From NCBI GenBank assembly GCA_964605235.1, contig CAZSBB010000004.1:132400-196399 (forward strand): a stretch of 64,000 nt of DNA, in the 5' to 3' direction. Source of the DNA: CAZSBB01 sp964605235 (GTDB lineage: Bacteria; Planctomycetota; Phycisphaerae; Phycisphaerales; Phycisphaeraceae). Below are positions 43,024 to 51,889 of the stretch, piece after piece. The notes below the pieces were generated by a model that ran no database searches, had not been told where the DNA came from, and saw only the letters and a program-made list of their open reading frames with translations. How positions within the stretch are numbered: the first letter of the stretch is position 1; every line of letters begins with the position of its first letter. Position numbers and translations under genes: made by a program.

Positions 43024-44442
43024 ATGCATGCGATCCTGTACTACGACACGGAAGACTCGATCTCGCCGCCCGCAGCGGGGTGCGATGACATTGTGCTCTG
43101 GCTGGCGGACCTGATGACGGCACACGGCGTCAAAGGTTGCTTTCACCTCATCGGCGACAAGGCCCGCACCCTCGAGCAGCGCGGCCGGCGCGACGTGATC
43201 AAGGCGGTCAGCGCGCACGACGTTTCCAGCCACTTCGATCATGGTTCGGTGCATCCCATGACGGTCGAACGCGTCGATCAGATGGATTGGCACGACGGCG
43301 TCCAGGCGGCGCTGGCGGCGGAGCGGCCGGGCTTCGCGACGCTGGAGCGGATCTTCGGCAAGTGCTCGGGCCTCACCCGGCATGGCAGCTCCTACGCCCC
43401 GCAGATCGCCCACGCGGCCGGCGTGTGCGGCAAGATGTTTCACGGCGTGCCGTTCGCCTTGCCGGGGCAGCGCATCTTCTGGTTCTGCGGCACGCTGTGC
43501 ACCTCCCAGATCGGCTTGATCCGCGTGCGCGCCGACCAGTCGACGGTGGGCAAGTTCGATGAAAACACTTTTGCCGACACCCCCCGCTTCGAGGACCAGC
43601 TCCGGCGCTTCATCCCCCTGCTGGAGCAGACCGTCAGGCAATGGGATTTCACCGCCCTGTTCGGCTGCCATCCCCTGCGGCTGTGCCTGGAGCGATTCTG
43701 CGACAACTATGTCGGCGGGCAGAATGCCGACCCGATCCGTCTGCCGCCGGTGCGCAGCGACGAGCAGAAGGAACGGATCAAAAGCAACTTCGCACGCTAC
43801 ATTCAGACGCTCGCGCGCGTGGCGGGGCTGCGGTTTGTCGGACTGGACGACCTGGCGCGCGCCTTTGGCCACACACCCGCGCACATCACCCGCGCCACCC
43901 TGACGGACTACGCTGCGGAGGTGCGCGACGGGGCCGGCGTCCCGCTGCACGAGTGGCACGCGCCGGCGGAACTGCTCACCGGCCTGGCGCTGGCGCTGGT
44001 CGGCTGGCGGCGCGACGGCGAACTGCCCGCGCACGTGCCGGCCCTGCAAGTCATCGGTCCGGCGGACCTGACCCCCTGGGTCGCCGATGCGACTGCATGG
44101 CCGCTGGATCAGGTCATGGCGCTGGCGGAGCAACTCATTGGTCACGTCCAGGCGGAAGGGATGCTGCCCACCGCCGTGATGCATGACGGCGTGGCGATCG
44201 GTCCCGCGCAATTGCTGGGGCGGTTGGCGGACGTGTACGGCCGCATCGCCGCCGGTCGTGAGCCGATGGCCACGGCGACGGCAGAGCGAGCGTTATACCC
44301 GGCGCTGGGCGACGAGGTCACGCCGGCCGTGCTGAGCCTGGCGAAGTGGCGGATCCTGTCGCCAGCGGTGACCTTCGAGCGAATCGCACACCACACGCGC
44401 TGTCAGACCTGGAGCCTCAAGCCAGCGCGCGCAAGCCGGTGA
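43024..44442 (+). CDS. Polysaccharide-deacetylase-like protein with extra C-terminal domain
   Basis: 472 aa, no signal peptide. The N-terminal 280 residues look like a NodB/YdjC-type barrel: AILYYDTEDSISPPA (acidic pair near residues 8-11), VKGCFHLIGDKARTLEQRGR, SSHFDHGSVHP with its His residues near 68, and FGCHPLRL near 215. Residues about 300-465 form a second domain I do not recognise. The ATG lacks a Shine-Dalgarno sequence; TAAACT lies 6 nt upstream with TTCACG 17 bp before it. Deacetylase activity is an inference. Confidence 0.7.
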   Translation: MHAILYYDTEDSISPPAAGCDDIVLWLADLMTAHGVKGCFHLIGDKARTLEQRGRRDVIKAVSAHDVSSHFDHGSVHPMTVERVDQMDWHDGVQAALAAERPGFATLERIFGKCSGLTRHGSSYAPQIAHAAGVCGKMFHGVPFALPGQRIFWFCGTLCTSQIGLIRVRADQSTVGKFDENTFADTPRFEDQLRRFIPLLEQTVRQWDFTALFGCHPLRLCLERFCDNYVGGQNADPIRLPPVRSDEQKERIKSNFARYIQTLARVAGLRFVGLDDLARAFGHTPAHITRATLTDYAAEVRDGAGVPLHEWHAPAELLTGLALALVGWRRDGELPAHVPALQVIGPADLTPWVADATAWPLDQVMALAEQLIGHVQAEGMLPTAVMHDGVAIGPAQLLGRLADVYGRIAAGREPMATATAERALYPALGDEVTPAVLSLAKWRILSPAVTFERIAHHTRCQTWSLKPARASR

Positions 44443-44604
44443 CGAAGATCAAGTTAAGATGTCATATGGCTAAGACGCTATGAAAGCCGGGGGCTCCCGG
44501 CGTCCATCGTGTCCTTTCTGCCCACAGCCATGATGTGATCGGCGGTATCAGCGGAAGCATAAAGCCTGTCATGCTGGGCGTTCGGGGAGGTTGGAGTCGA
44601 GTTC

Positions 44605-45054
44605 ATGGAAGCAGTCATTTTTGTCGGCCTGCAAGCAGCCGGGAAGTCCACCTTTTACCTGGATAGGTTTTTCCACACCCACGTACGGATCAATCTGGAT
44701 CAGTTGAAAACCCGCCACCGGGAGTGGGAATTCCTGACCACGTGCCTGCGAACCAAAACACGATTTGTCATTGACAACACCAATCCGGCGTCAACTGATC
44801 GTGAACCATATATCGCAGCGGCGAAGGCAGCGGGCTTCCAGGTCATATGCTATTTCTTCGAATCCAAAGCCAAGGCATGCATGGCGCGCAATGCGGCCCG
44901 ATCGCCCGAACAGCAAGTGCCAGTGGCGGGTATCCTGGGCACCCAGGCTAAGCTACAGATTCCTCAGCGCTCAGAAGGTTACGACGAAATGTGGTTTGTA
45001 CGCCTGATGACGCCGCAGGGATTCACCGTGGAGGCGTGGCGCGATGAAGTTTGA
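44605..45054 (+). CDS. PNKP-like 5'-polynucleotide kinase
   Basis: 149 aa P-loop kinase. Walker A VGLQAAGKSTF (residues 7-17); VRINLDQL puts Asp32 where the catalytic Asp of T4/PNKP kinases sits; FVIDNTNPASTDREPYIAAA (54-73) reproduces the DNTNP...R..Y motif of animal PNKP; the later Q-V-P-V...Q...P..SEGYDE region follows the same plan. It should phosphorylate 5'-OH ends of RNA or DNA. The 3' end overlaps the Thg1-family gene by 11 bp, so the two are coupled. GC is clearly below the window average, suggesting transfer. Confidence 0.85.
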   Translation: MEAVIFVGLQAAGKSTFYLDRFFHTHVRINLDQLKTRHREWEFLTTCLRTKTRFVIDNTNPASTDREPYIAAAKAAGFQVICYFFESKAKACMARNAARSPEQQVPVAGILGTQAKLQIPQRSEGYDEMWFVRLMTPQGFTVEAWRDEV

Positions 45055-45808
45055 TGACTTGGACACCCAAATGCGCGTGTATGAAACAGCGCATGATCTG
45101 TGTGTATTGCCGGGGTTGTACATGGTGGCACGGCTGGATGGCCGAAGCTTTACCCGGCTTACCAAAGAAGTGCTGGCGTTCCAAGCTCCATTCGATGAGC
45201 GATTTCGTGACTTGATGGTGGCTACGGTCAAGCACTTGATGGCTGAGTGTGGATTTAATCTGATTTACGGCTACACCCAGAGCGACGAGATTTCCCTGCT
45301 GTTTCATCCGCAGGAAGCCAGCTTCCAAAGGAAACTCAGAAAACTGAACTCGGTGCTGGCTGGTGAAGCCAGCGCGAAATTTTCATTGCTGGCTGGAACA
45401 ACCGCATGTTTTGACTGTCGCATTGCCCAGTTGCCTACCGTGGAACTGCTCGTGGACTACTTCCGCTGGCGGAATGAAGATGCCCACCGCAATGCCCTGA
45501 ACGCCCATTGCTATTGGGGCCTGCGAAAGCAGGGAAAGGGTGTGAAGGTTGCCAACGCGGCACTGTTGGGAATGAGCGTAGCGAAGAAGAACGAGTTGCT
45601 CTTCACCATGGGCGTGAATTTCAACAACCTGCCGAACTGGCAAAAACGTGGCTGCGGCGTGTATTGGCAATCGGAAGATAAGCCGGCGGTTAACCACAAG
45701 ACCGGACAGGCGGTCATGGCCCGGCGGCGTCAACTGCAGCACGATTACGACCTGCCGATGAAGGACGCTTATTCGGCGTTCGTGCTCAAGTTGCTGGCAA
45801 ACGCCTGA
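45044..45808 (+). CDS. Thg1-family 3'-5' nucleotidyltransferase (tRNA-His guanylyltransferase-like)
   Basis: 254 aa. Thg1 hallmarks: LYMVARLDGRSFTRLTK with metal Asp32 and GR, and YGYTQSDEISLLF with Asp81-Glu82, the two-metal carboxylates of the palm domain. Downstream RNALNAHCYWGLRKQGKG and the C-terminal GCGVYW segment match bacterial Thg1-like proteins. These enzymes add nucleotides to the 5' end of tRNA or other RNA in the reverse direction and repair 5'-truncated tRNAs after ATP or triphosphate activation of the 5' end. Overlap with the kinase gene implies joint action on RNA 5' ends. Confidence 0.93.
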   Translation: MKFDDLDTQMRVYETAHDLCVLPGLYMVARLDGRSFTRLTKEVLAFQAPFDERFRDLMVATVKHLMAECGFNLIYGYTQSDEISLLFHPQEASFQRKLRKLNSVLAGEASAKFSLLAGTTACFDCRIAQLPTVELLVDYFRWRNEDAHRNALNAHCYWGLRKQGKGVKVANAALLGMSVAKKNELLFTMGVNFNNLPNWQKRGCGVYWQSEDKPAVNHKTGQAVMARRRQLQHDYDLPMKDAYSAFVLKLLANA

Positions 45809-45861
45809 GATCGACCGTCCCGGCAAAGTTGCTCAACTGGCGCTGGCTGCAGTCGCTTGCC

Positions 45862-46515
45862 CTACCGCCGCAGCAGCCGCCCCAGCGCCTGCCGGCCCGC
45901 GTCCGCCAGGCTCGGTTTGCTGAGCATTTCCTGCAGCGCTGCCGTCTGGCCCAGGCGGATCACCTGGCGCACCAGGTCCGCCAGATGGAGGTCGCGTTCG
46001 TAGGCGAAGCGGCTCCACGCCTGTTCCAGGTCATGCCGGGAGTATTCCGACAGCGGGTCGTTCATGCCGGTTTGACCGATCGCCCATTCGAGCAGGCCGC
46101 GCGGCGTGGCGTGCTGGCCGCCGAAGCGGTAGGTGTCGAGCGTTGCTTGCACCCGGGCGAGTTCGCTGCGGAAGGGGTCAGTCAGGACATCAGGCAAACG
46201 GGAGAGATCACTCCCCGCCCGGCCGCCGGTGCGTTGTTTGGCTTCCAGATCCGCCAGCCATCCCTGGCCCGTGCTCGATTGCGTCAATGCCATCGCTTCG
46301 TTCCTCGCCAACAGCGGCACCACGGCCGTGTTGATGGTCGTAATTCCATTGTTCTTGAAACTGACCACCAGCCGCTGCCCGACCACGCCGCCCTGCACCG
46401 CCCGACTGGCTTGCTTGACGACGCCCTCGCCCCACTCCGGCCGCTTGGGGTGGACGACCACATCACCCGGTTGGAATGTCGGTCGCTCCGGCAAAATGGT
46501 GGTTCCCGCACACAA
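45862..46515 (-). CDS. DUF3553-domain protein
   Basis: 217 aa. N-terminus FQPGDVVVHPKRPEWGEGVV is the DUF3553 core (a small beta-barrel also found at helicase ends), followed by RLVVSFKNNGITTINTAVVPL. The C-terminal 110 residues are helical (DPLSEYSRHDLEQAWSRFAY) and unrecognised. The only in-frame starts near the front are TTG (46515 or 46494), so the exact N-terminus is uncertain. Sixty bp after the DMT transporter gene on the same strand. Function unknown. Confidence 0.75.
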   Translation of the reverse strand: MCAGTTILPERPTFQPGDVVVHPKRPEWGEGVVKQASRAVQGGVVGQRLVVSFKNNGITTINTAVVPLLARNEAMALTQSSTGQGWLADLEAKQRTGGRAGSDLSRLPDVLTDPFRSELARVQATLDTYRFGGQHATPRGLLEWAIGQTGMNDPLSEYSRHDLEQAWSRFAYERDLHLADLVRQVIRLGQTAALQEMLSKPSLADAGRQALGRLLRR

Positions 46516-46575
46516 CAGGCGTTGTGTCTCTATCGGTTATTGTAGGTCGATTTCCGCAATGGGCAAATCAATGGC

Positions 46576-47487
46576 TTACGATTTTGCCTGTCCCAGCACA
46601 TACAACGCGATCGCCAGCGACATCAGCGCCGCCGCCGCCGCCCGGCGCAGCACCGCGTGCGCCGGGGCGCGGGTTTCCAGGTGTTCCCAGCCCAGCCGCG
46701 CCAGCACATACCCGAGCCCGATGCTGATGATCCCGCGCGTCGATTGGGCGATGCCCGCGAGCACCACGCCCACCCAGGCGAGGCTGGCGTAGAAAAAGCC
46801 CATGCTCGCCAGCCAGGTCAGGCCGTAGGGAATCGCCGCCTGCACATCCTGCCGGGTGATGTTCCGCACCACCAGCAGCAGCGGCAGCACCGCCAGGCCG
46901 CAGACGACATAACTGAGCGCCATGCCCACCAGCGCCGCATGCATCGGGGTCACCGGGTGCAGTTGGTCGATGAGCACTTTGATGTACAAATCCGACACGC
47001 TGTAACCGATGCATGCGCCCAGCACGCCCAGGGTCGCCCGCGGCGCCAGTTGGCCGCCGGTCCAGTTGAGCACGAACGCCGCCGCCACCGCCAGCACCAC
47101 CGCCGCCCACTGCTGGCCGCTCAGGGTCATCTGGAAAAACAGCACCGAGGCCAGCGCCAGCATGGCGACCTTCAAACCCAGGATCGGCGCCACGCGCGAC
47201 GCCTCGGCGTGACGCAGGGCGACGAACAGGCACGCCTGCCCCGCCAGGTAGCCCAGGCTCTCGACCACCAGCGGCAGCGCGTACTGCCGCAGCGGGGGCA
47301 TGTTCGCGGGCCACAGCACCGGCAGCAGCGCTGCGCACACCACCGCCTGCACCAGATGGCCCAGCAGCAGCAGGCGCAAGCGCCCATCGCGGCGTTGCTG
47401 AACGTAGTGACGAGATTGCAGATAGGTCAGCGACTGGCACGCCGCGGCGGCGAGGCCCAGGACGATCCCACCGAGGGTCGGGTTCAT
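46576..47487 (-). CDS. DMT-superfamily (EamA-like) transporter
   Basis: 303 aa with about ten membrane segments, for example GGIVLGLAAAACQSLTYL, YALPLVVESLGYLAGQACLF, WAAVVLAVAAAFVLNWTGG and STRGIISIGLGYVLARLGW. Two EamA-type halves. Starts 4 bp after the LacI stop, third gene of the GH38-LacI-DMT operon, which suggests it moves a sugar or sugar derivative. Substrate unknown. Confidence 0.85.
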   Translation of the reverse strand: MNPTLGGIVLGLAAAACQSLTYLQSRHYVQQRRDGRLRLLLLGHLVQAVVCAALLPVLWPANMPPLRQYALPLVVESLGYLAGQACLFVALRHAEASRVAPILGLKVAMLALASVLFFQMTLSGQQWAAVVLAVAAAFVLNWTGGQLAPRATLGVLGACIGYSVSDLYIKVLIDQLHPVTPMHAALVGMALSYVVCGLAVLPLLLVVRNITRQDVQAAIPYGLTWLASMGFFYASLAWVGVVLAGIAQSTRGIISIGLGYVLARLGWEHLETRAPAHAVLRRAAAAALMSLAIALYVLGQAKS

Positions 47488-47490
47488 CCG

Positions 47491-48573
47491 TTACATCCCT
47501 ACGGTGGACGCCCGCACCACCAGCTTCGGAGGCACGCGTTCCTGGCGCACCTTCTTGCGCACGCCGTCGAGACGCTCGGCGAGCACGGCAAAGCCCAGTT
47601 CGCCGGCCGCCTGTTCGGGATGTTCAATCGTGGTCATGGGAATGGTGTTGCTCTCGGCGGCGATCATGCCGTCGAAGCCGATGACCGCCAGGTCCTGCGG
47701 CACGCGCAGGCCCAGTTCGGACGCCGCCCGCAGCGCCGCCAGGCCGTACATGTCCCCCACTGCCGCCACCGCGTCAAACCGGGTGTGGTTTTCCCGGAGA
47801 AACGCGAGCATCTGCTGATAGGTCAGGATCGCCTGGCGCGAGGAGCGTTGCTCGTTGCCGGCATCCAGCTTGAGCCGGTAGGGCTCGGCGCCGCCGGCGC
47901 GGAGGGTTTCGATCATGGGGTTGACGCGCTGGTCCACCACATTGCAGGAGCGCACGCCCTCGGCGATGCAGACGCGTTTGCGGCCGATCTCCAGCAGATG
48001 CCGAGCCTGCAGCTGTCCGCCCAGCGCGTAGTCGACGCTGACATCATCCACCGGAAAATCCACCAACTCCCGGCCGTCGAAGGTCATGACCGGAAAGCCT
48101 TCATCCACCAGGGCGCGCAGCTCGATGTGGTCGCCCAGTTCACTGGGATGCAAGGCGATGGCGTCGACGCTGCGGTCGCGCAGCCAGAGGATCAGCCGAT
48201 CTTCCGACGCGGCGTCGTTGGGGTTGAAGCTCAGAATGGTCAGGTAGCCGTTGTCGCGCGCCGCCTGCTCGAACCATGAGCAGCGCATGACGCTGACTTC
48301 CACATCCAGAGCGGTGGTGATGACGCCCAGCGTGAAGGTCTTCCCGCCGCGCAAGGCCCGGGCGGCAAGGTTGGGCCGGTAGCCCAGTTCGCGCGCGGCG
48401 TTGATGACCCGGTCGCGCGTCTCCTGCGAGGCGTAGCAACTGGGGCGATCGTTGAGAATGTGGGAAACCGTGGAAACCGCCACCCCGCTCTGCCGGGCGA
48501 CCTGCGCCAGCGTCATCCGCACGGCGGGTGCGCCCCGGCGGCGCGGTGTGACTTTCTTGGTACGAGCGCTCAT
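47491..48573 (-). CDS. LacI-family transcriptional regulator
   Basis: 360 aa. DNA-binding head MTLAQVARQSGVAVSTVSHILNDRP near residue 20, hinge RPNLAARALRGGKTFTLGV, then a periplasmic-binding-like ligand domain (DAIALHPSELGDHIELR; ALRAASELGLRVPQDLAVIG). AGGA lies 8 nt before ATG 48573. Sits between the GH38-like gene and the transporter on one strand, and very probably controls them in response to a sugar. TAGAAT upstream (within 48574-48650) may be the -10. Confidence 0.93.
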   Translation of the reverse strand: MSARTKKVTPRRRGAPAVRMTLAQVARQSGVAVSTVSHILNDRPSCYASQETRDRVINAARELGYRPNLAARALRGGKTFTLGVITTALDVEVSVMRCSWFEQAARDNGYLTILSFNPNDAASEDRLILWLRDRSVDAIALHPSELGDHIELRALVDEGFPVMTFDGRELVDFPVDDVSVDYALGGQLQARHLLEIGRKRVCIAEGVRSCNVVDQRVNPMIETLRAGGAEPYRLKLDAGNEQRSSRQAILTYQQMLAFLRENHTRFDAVAAVGDMYGLAALRAASELGLRVPQDLAVIGFDGMIAAESNTIPMTTIEHPEQAAGELGFAVLAERLDGVRKKVRQERVPPKLVVRASTVGM

Positions 48574-48650
48574 GGGCGATTCCTGCAAACGGCGTGGGCG
48601 GCAATTCTACACCAATTTTCAGCAAGACACGCGGCTGGGGTCCACGCTGG

Positions 48651-51473
48651 TCATGACGCCCGCGCCGGCCACGCCAGTTGGGCGATCTGTAGTGCCTGCA
48701 GGCGAACCGTGCGCGTCCGCCCCAGCCAGGTGACCTGCGCGGTCGCCGCCCGGGAGCCGGTGTTCAGCAATCGCACTTGACAGCCCTGGGCGGTCGGTTC
48801 CACGGCCGTCACCACCACCTGCGCCGGCTGGCACTCAATGCCCGGGGCGGCGTCTGCCGTGCTGCTGCGCTGGGCGAACTGGACGGGCAAGGCGAATTCC
48901 TGCGCCTGGCGCCACAGCGCCCATCGTGCGGCGGCCCCAGCGCCAGCCTGCGCCCCGGTTGCGGTGCAGGCATAGTGGAAGCGGTACTCGCCCTGCGCCC
49001 GCAGCCAGGGCGTGTGCTCGTAGGGGTTGAAGTTGTTGCGGCCGATCAGGTGATGCAAAGGATGGCTGGGCCCGACCGAATGCCCCTGGGTCATCATGTG
49101 AATGAGCGTGGCGCCCAGCGACAAGCCCAGTTGCTCGCGGCTGCCGCGCCGCCAGCGGAAGAAGTGCTTGATCCCCCGGGTGCACCACGCCAGCTGGCGC
49201 GGATGATCCTGCTGCCCGCGCGGCGTCTGGGCGATCCCCACATTCATGCCGATGAACGGCGACATCCCTAACCACCAGTCGCGCTGGTCCGTGTGCCAGG
49301 TGCGCGCCGCCGGCTGCAGGGCTTCCACCAGGTCATACGGCTTGTCCACCCAATACCGGCTGCCCGGCGCGACCTCGCCCAGCACGCACAAGCCCGGGAC
49401 ATACGGCCGCTCGCAGCCCGCGCCCAGCAATGAACCCGCCATGGCATCCAGCGGCGGCGACAGCAGCCCCAGATCCGTCGCTTGGGTGAAGCGCAGCCGC
49501 AGGTCGTGCTCCAGATGCAGCGCCCCGGCGCGCAAGGTCAGGTCGAGCGTCAGCCGCGCCCCCGCCAGCGTGCCGGTGACGCGCACGGTCTTGAGCAAGG
49601 GGTCGGCCTGCAGCACGCGCAGGCGCTCAATCGCTGCCGGCAGGTATTGATTGCGATATTGCTCGCGCACCTGCCAGCGCGACTTGACCAGGGCCCCGCT
49701 CCCGGTTTGCGTGGTCAGCCACAACCGGGCAGGCGACAAGCGCAGCTCCCCTTCCGCCTGCAGCCACAGCGTCCAGCGCAGTTGCCGGGCGCCCCGGGCG
49801 ACCTCGACCTGCACCGGCGCCAGCGGGCTGCGGCGGCGCGGCAAACCCGGGCCTCCCCAGTGCAGCGAGTGCAGCGATTTCCACGTGGTGTCCAGCAGTC
49901 TGCCATCCGGGCCCAGATGCTCGACCTGGGCCACGAACGCAGCGCCCACGATTTCGTCCACTGCCAGATGGGCGGTGCGGGTCCGCGCCGGGAGGTCGCA
50001 TTGCACCGACACGGCCGCAGCGCCTTGCAGTTCATGGCTGGCGTCGGCTGCGAGCGTGAACTGACGCTGGCTGGGCGCGCTGCCGATGTGCAGAAGCTGA
50101 CCCCACGCCATGGGTTGCTCGGCGTCCTTGCCCAGGGCGATGGATTGCACCTGCCCCCGGCGATCCAGCGTGAAACGCACCTGGCCATTGTCCAGCACCC
50201 GCGGGTCGCGCGGGTCGGCGGTCGCGGTGCGCGCGGTCTGGACCTGCGGAGCCGACACGTCAGCGGTTTGCACCGCCCAGCCCGCCAGCGCCATGGCGCC
50301 AGTGCGTCGGCCTTCCTGCCATACCGCCAGACGCGGCCAGGGCGTGGGGTTGAATACCCGGAGCATGCGAGGTCGGGTCTTCTTCCGCGCTGCCTCCGCT
50401 CCCAGCAGGCGTGCCTCCAATTCATCCATCCGCTGCTGGGCTTGCCGGGCTGCAGGCAGGAAGTGAGCTTTGTAGTTGTGGCACTGCCAATGCAGATGGT
50501 TGTCCATCAGGATGAAGCTGGCTTTCCAGAGCTGCGCCAGTTCGTCCAGGGCTGCCCGCTGTTGCGCGGGCGAGCGCGTGTCGGCGGTTTGCAGCGCGAG
50601 TGCTTCGAGCGCGGGCAGGCGCAGCTCGATGGTTTTGGCGCATTGCTCGATCTGCAGGCCGTCGAGGACGCCGCCGTACCAGCTTTTGGTGCCCAGCGAA
50701 TCGCAGGCGTGGATCGGCGTTGGCGGGACAGCGCGCAGGTACTGGTCCACCGTGAGCCAGTTCAGTTGCACATCGCCGGCAGGCATGGCGCTCCACTGCT
50801 GGCGCTCAAGCTGATGCACGAGGTCCATGTGGGTGTGCAGTTCGAGGATCACGCCATGGGGCCGGGTGCGGGTGGGATCGCCATACGGCAGCAAGGGGGA
50901 GAGCGGGTCGTGGTCGATCAGGCGGATGGGTTGGCCGGCGCGGGGTTGCACGGAGCCGGGCACGGTCGCCCAGAACGCCTGCACGCCCAGGAGATTGGCG
51001 ATCTGCGGCTGCTGGGTGGCGCCCCAATCCAGACAGTACACGCCGTCGTGGGTGGCGACGACGCGCGGCCGAACGCCGAAGGCTTGCTCGTTAAGGTCCA
51101 GGCTCAGGCGCAGCTGACGCAGCAGCCCTTCGCCGGTGGTCGCTTCGCTGACGCAGGCGGCATAGGGATAGGCGACAGGATGAAGCCGGCCGGCTTGCAC
51201 GTACTTCCGAAGCTGGGCGAGGGTGGCGCGGTCGGCGGGACGCAGAGCGCGTTTGGGCTCCGGGCAGCGCGAAGTCAGACGCAGCACCCAGCCGGCCAGC
51301 TGCGCGTCGAGGAACCAGCCGCAGTGACAGAACATCATCGACTGCCGGGCGGGGGTGATCGGCTCACGCATGAAGCGCAGGTGCCCTTCGCGCTGAGCGT
51401 GACGCAGATCGGCATTGGTGCCGGGTGTGATCCAGCCCCACTGGCCCGGGAGAATCGCAAGCGTTTTGGTCAT
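48651..51473 (-). CDS. GH38-like glycoside hydrolase (alpha-mannosidase-type)
   Basis: 940 aa. N-terminal barrel resembles GH38/57-type: GWITPGTNADLRHAQREGHL, SMMFCHCGWFLDAQLAGWVL, LHPVAYPYAACVSEATTGEGL with Glu, and VVATHDGVYCLDWG with Asp near 140. The helical middle is followed by a large all-beta C-terminal half (VLDNGQVRFTLDRRGQVQSI near 415 onward), the GH38C pattern. No signal peptide. It fills the first place of an operon with LacI and DMT genes. Catalytic residues cannot be assigned with certainty, so it may be a distant family member with other glycan specificity. Confidence 0.75.
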   Translation of the reverse strand: MTKTLAILPGQWGWITPGTNADLRHAQREGHLRFMREPITPARQSMMFCHCGWFLDAQLAGWVLRLTSRCPEPKRALRPADRATLAQLRKYVQAGRLHPVAYPYAACVSEATTGEGLLRQLRLSLDLNEQAFGVRPRVVATHDGVYCLDWGATQQPQIANLLGVQAFWATVPGSVQPRAGQPIRLIDHDPLSPLLPYGDPTRTRPHGVILELHTHMDLVHQLERQQWSAMPAGDVQLNWLTVDQYLRAVPPTPIHACDSLGTKSWYGGVLDGLQIEQCAKTIELRLPALEALALQTADTRSPAQQRAALDELAQLWKASFILMDNHLHWQCHNYKAHFLPAARQAQQRMDELEARLLGAEAARKKTRPRMLRVFNPTPWPRLAVWQEGRRTGAMALAGWAVQTADVSAPQVQTARTATADPRDPRVLDNGQVRFTLDRRGQVQSIALGKDAEQPMAWGQLLHIGSAPSQRQFTLAADASHELQGAAAVSVQCDLPARTRTAHLAVDEIVGAAFVAQVEHLGPDGRLLDTTWKSLHSLHWGGPGLPRRRSPLAPVQVEVARGARQLRWTLWLQAEGELRLSPARLWLTTQTGSGALVKSRWQVREQYRNQYLPAAIERLRVLQADPLLKTVRVTGTLAGARLTLDLTLRAGALHLEHDLRLRFTQATDLGLLSPPLDAMAGSLLGAGCERPYVPGLCVLGEVAPGSRYWVDKPYDLVEALQPAARTWHTDQRDWWLGMSPFIGMNVGIAQTPRGQQDHPRQLAWCTRGIKHFFRWRRGSREQLGLSLGATLIHMMTQGHSVGPSHPLHHLIGRNNFNPYEHTPWLRAQGEYRFHYACTATGAQAGAGAAARWALWRQAQEFALPVQFAQRSSTADAAPGIECQPAQVVVTAVEPTAQGCQVRLLNTGSRAATAQVTWLGRTRTVRLQALQIAQLAWPARAS

Positions 51474-51589
51474 GTCGAGATCGCTAATTCATCGGCCCAG
51501 GGACTGCAGGCCGCGGTCAGTGGTGACAGCATAGCGGGGGCGGCGGTCGGCCGCGCGCGGGGACCGGACCAGTGGTGGTGCAGGTTTGC

Positions 51590-51713
51590 TTAACGAGCCC
51601 GAAGCGTGAGCGAGGGAAAGGGCGCACAGCATCCGCATGACCTGCGAGCAAACCCACGTGCATCGGCGGTCGGCAGCGCTGCCCGTCGCTGACGCTTCCG
51701 GCTCGTTCAGCAG
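51590..51713. repeat. MITE-like 124-bp repeat, copy A
   Basis: Ends are inverted: AACGAGCCCGAAGCGTGAGC at the left and TCGCTGACGCTTCCGGCTCG at the right (20 of 22 pairs). Nearly identical to copy B at 51744-51867 in the same orientation. No ORF of transposase type inside. Confidence 0.85.
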
Positions 51714-51743
51714 AGGAGTCCGCCGGCGCGGCACACGCGCGAC

Positions 51744-51867
51744 TTAACGAGCCCGTAGCGTGAGCGAGGGAAAGGGCGCACAGCATCCGCATGACCTGCG
51801 AGCAAACCCACGTGCATCGGCGTACGGCCACGCTGCCCGTCGCTGACGCTTCCGGCTCGTTCAGCAG
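51744..51867. repeat. MITE-like 124-bp repeat, copy B
   Basis: Same length and orientation as copy A, differing at about five positions (for example CCCGTAGC against CCCGAAGC, and CGTACGGCCACG against CGGTCGGCAGCG). The two copies and a 30-bp spacer fill the gap between accC and the GH38-like gene. Confidence 0.85.
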
Positions 51868-51889
51868 GATGCCACGCGCGCGGGCCGGC

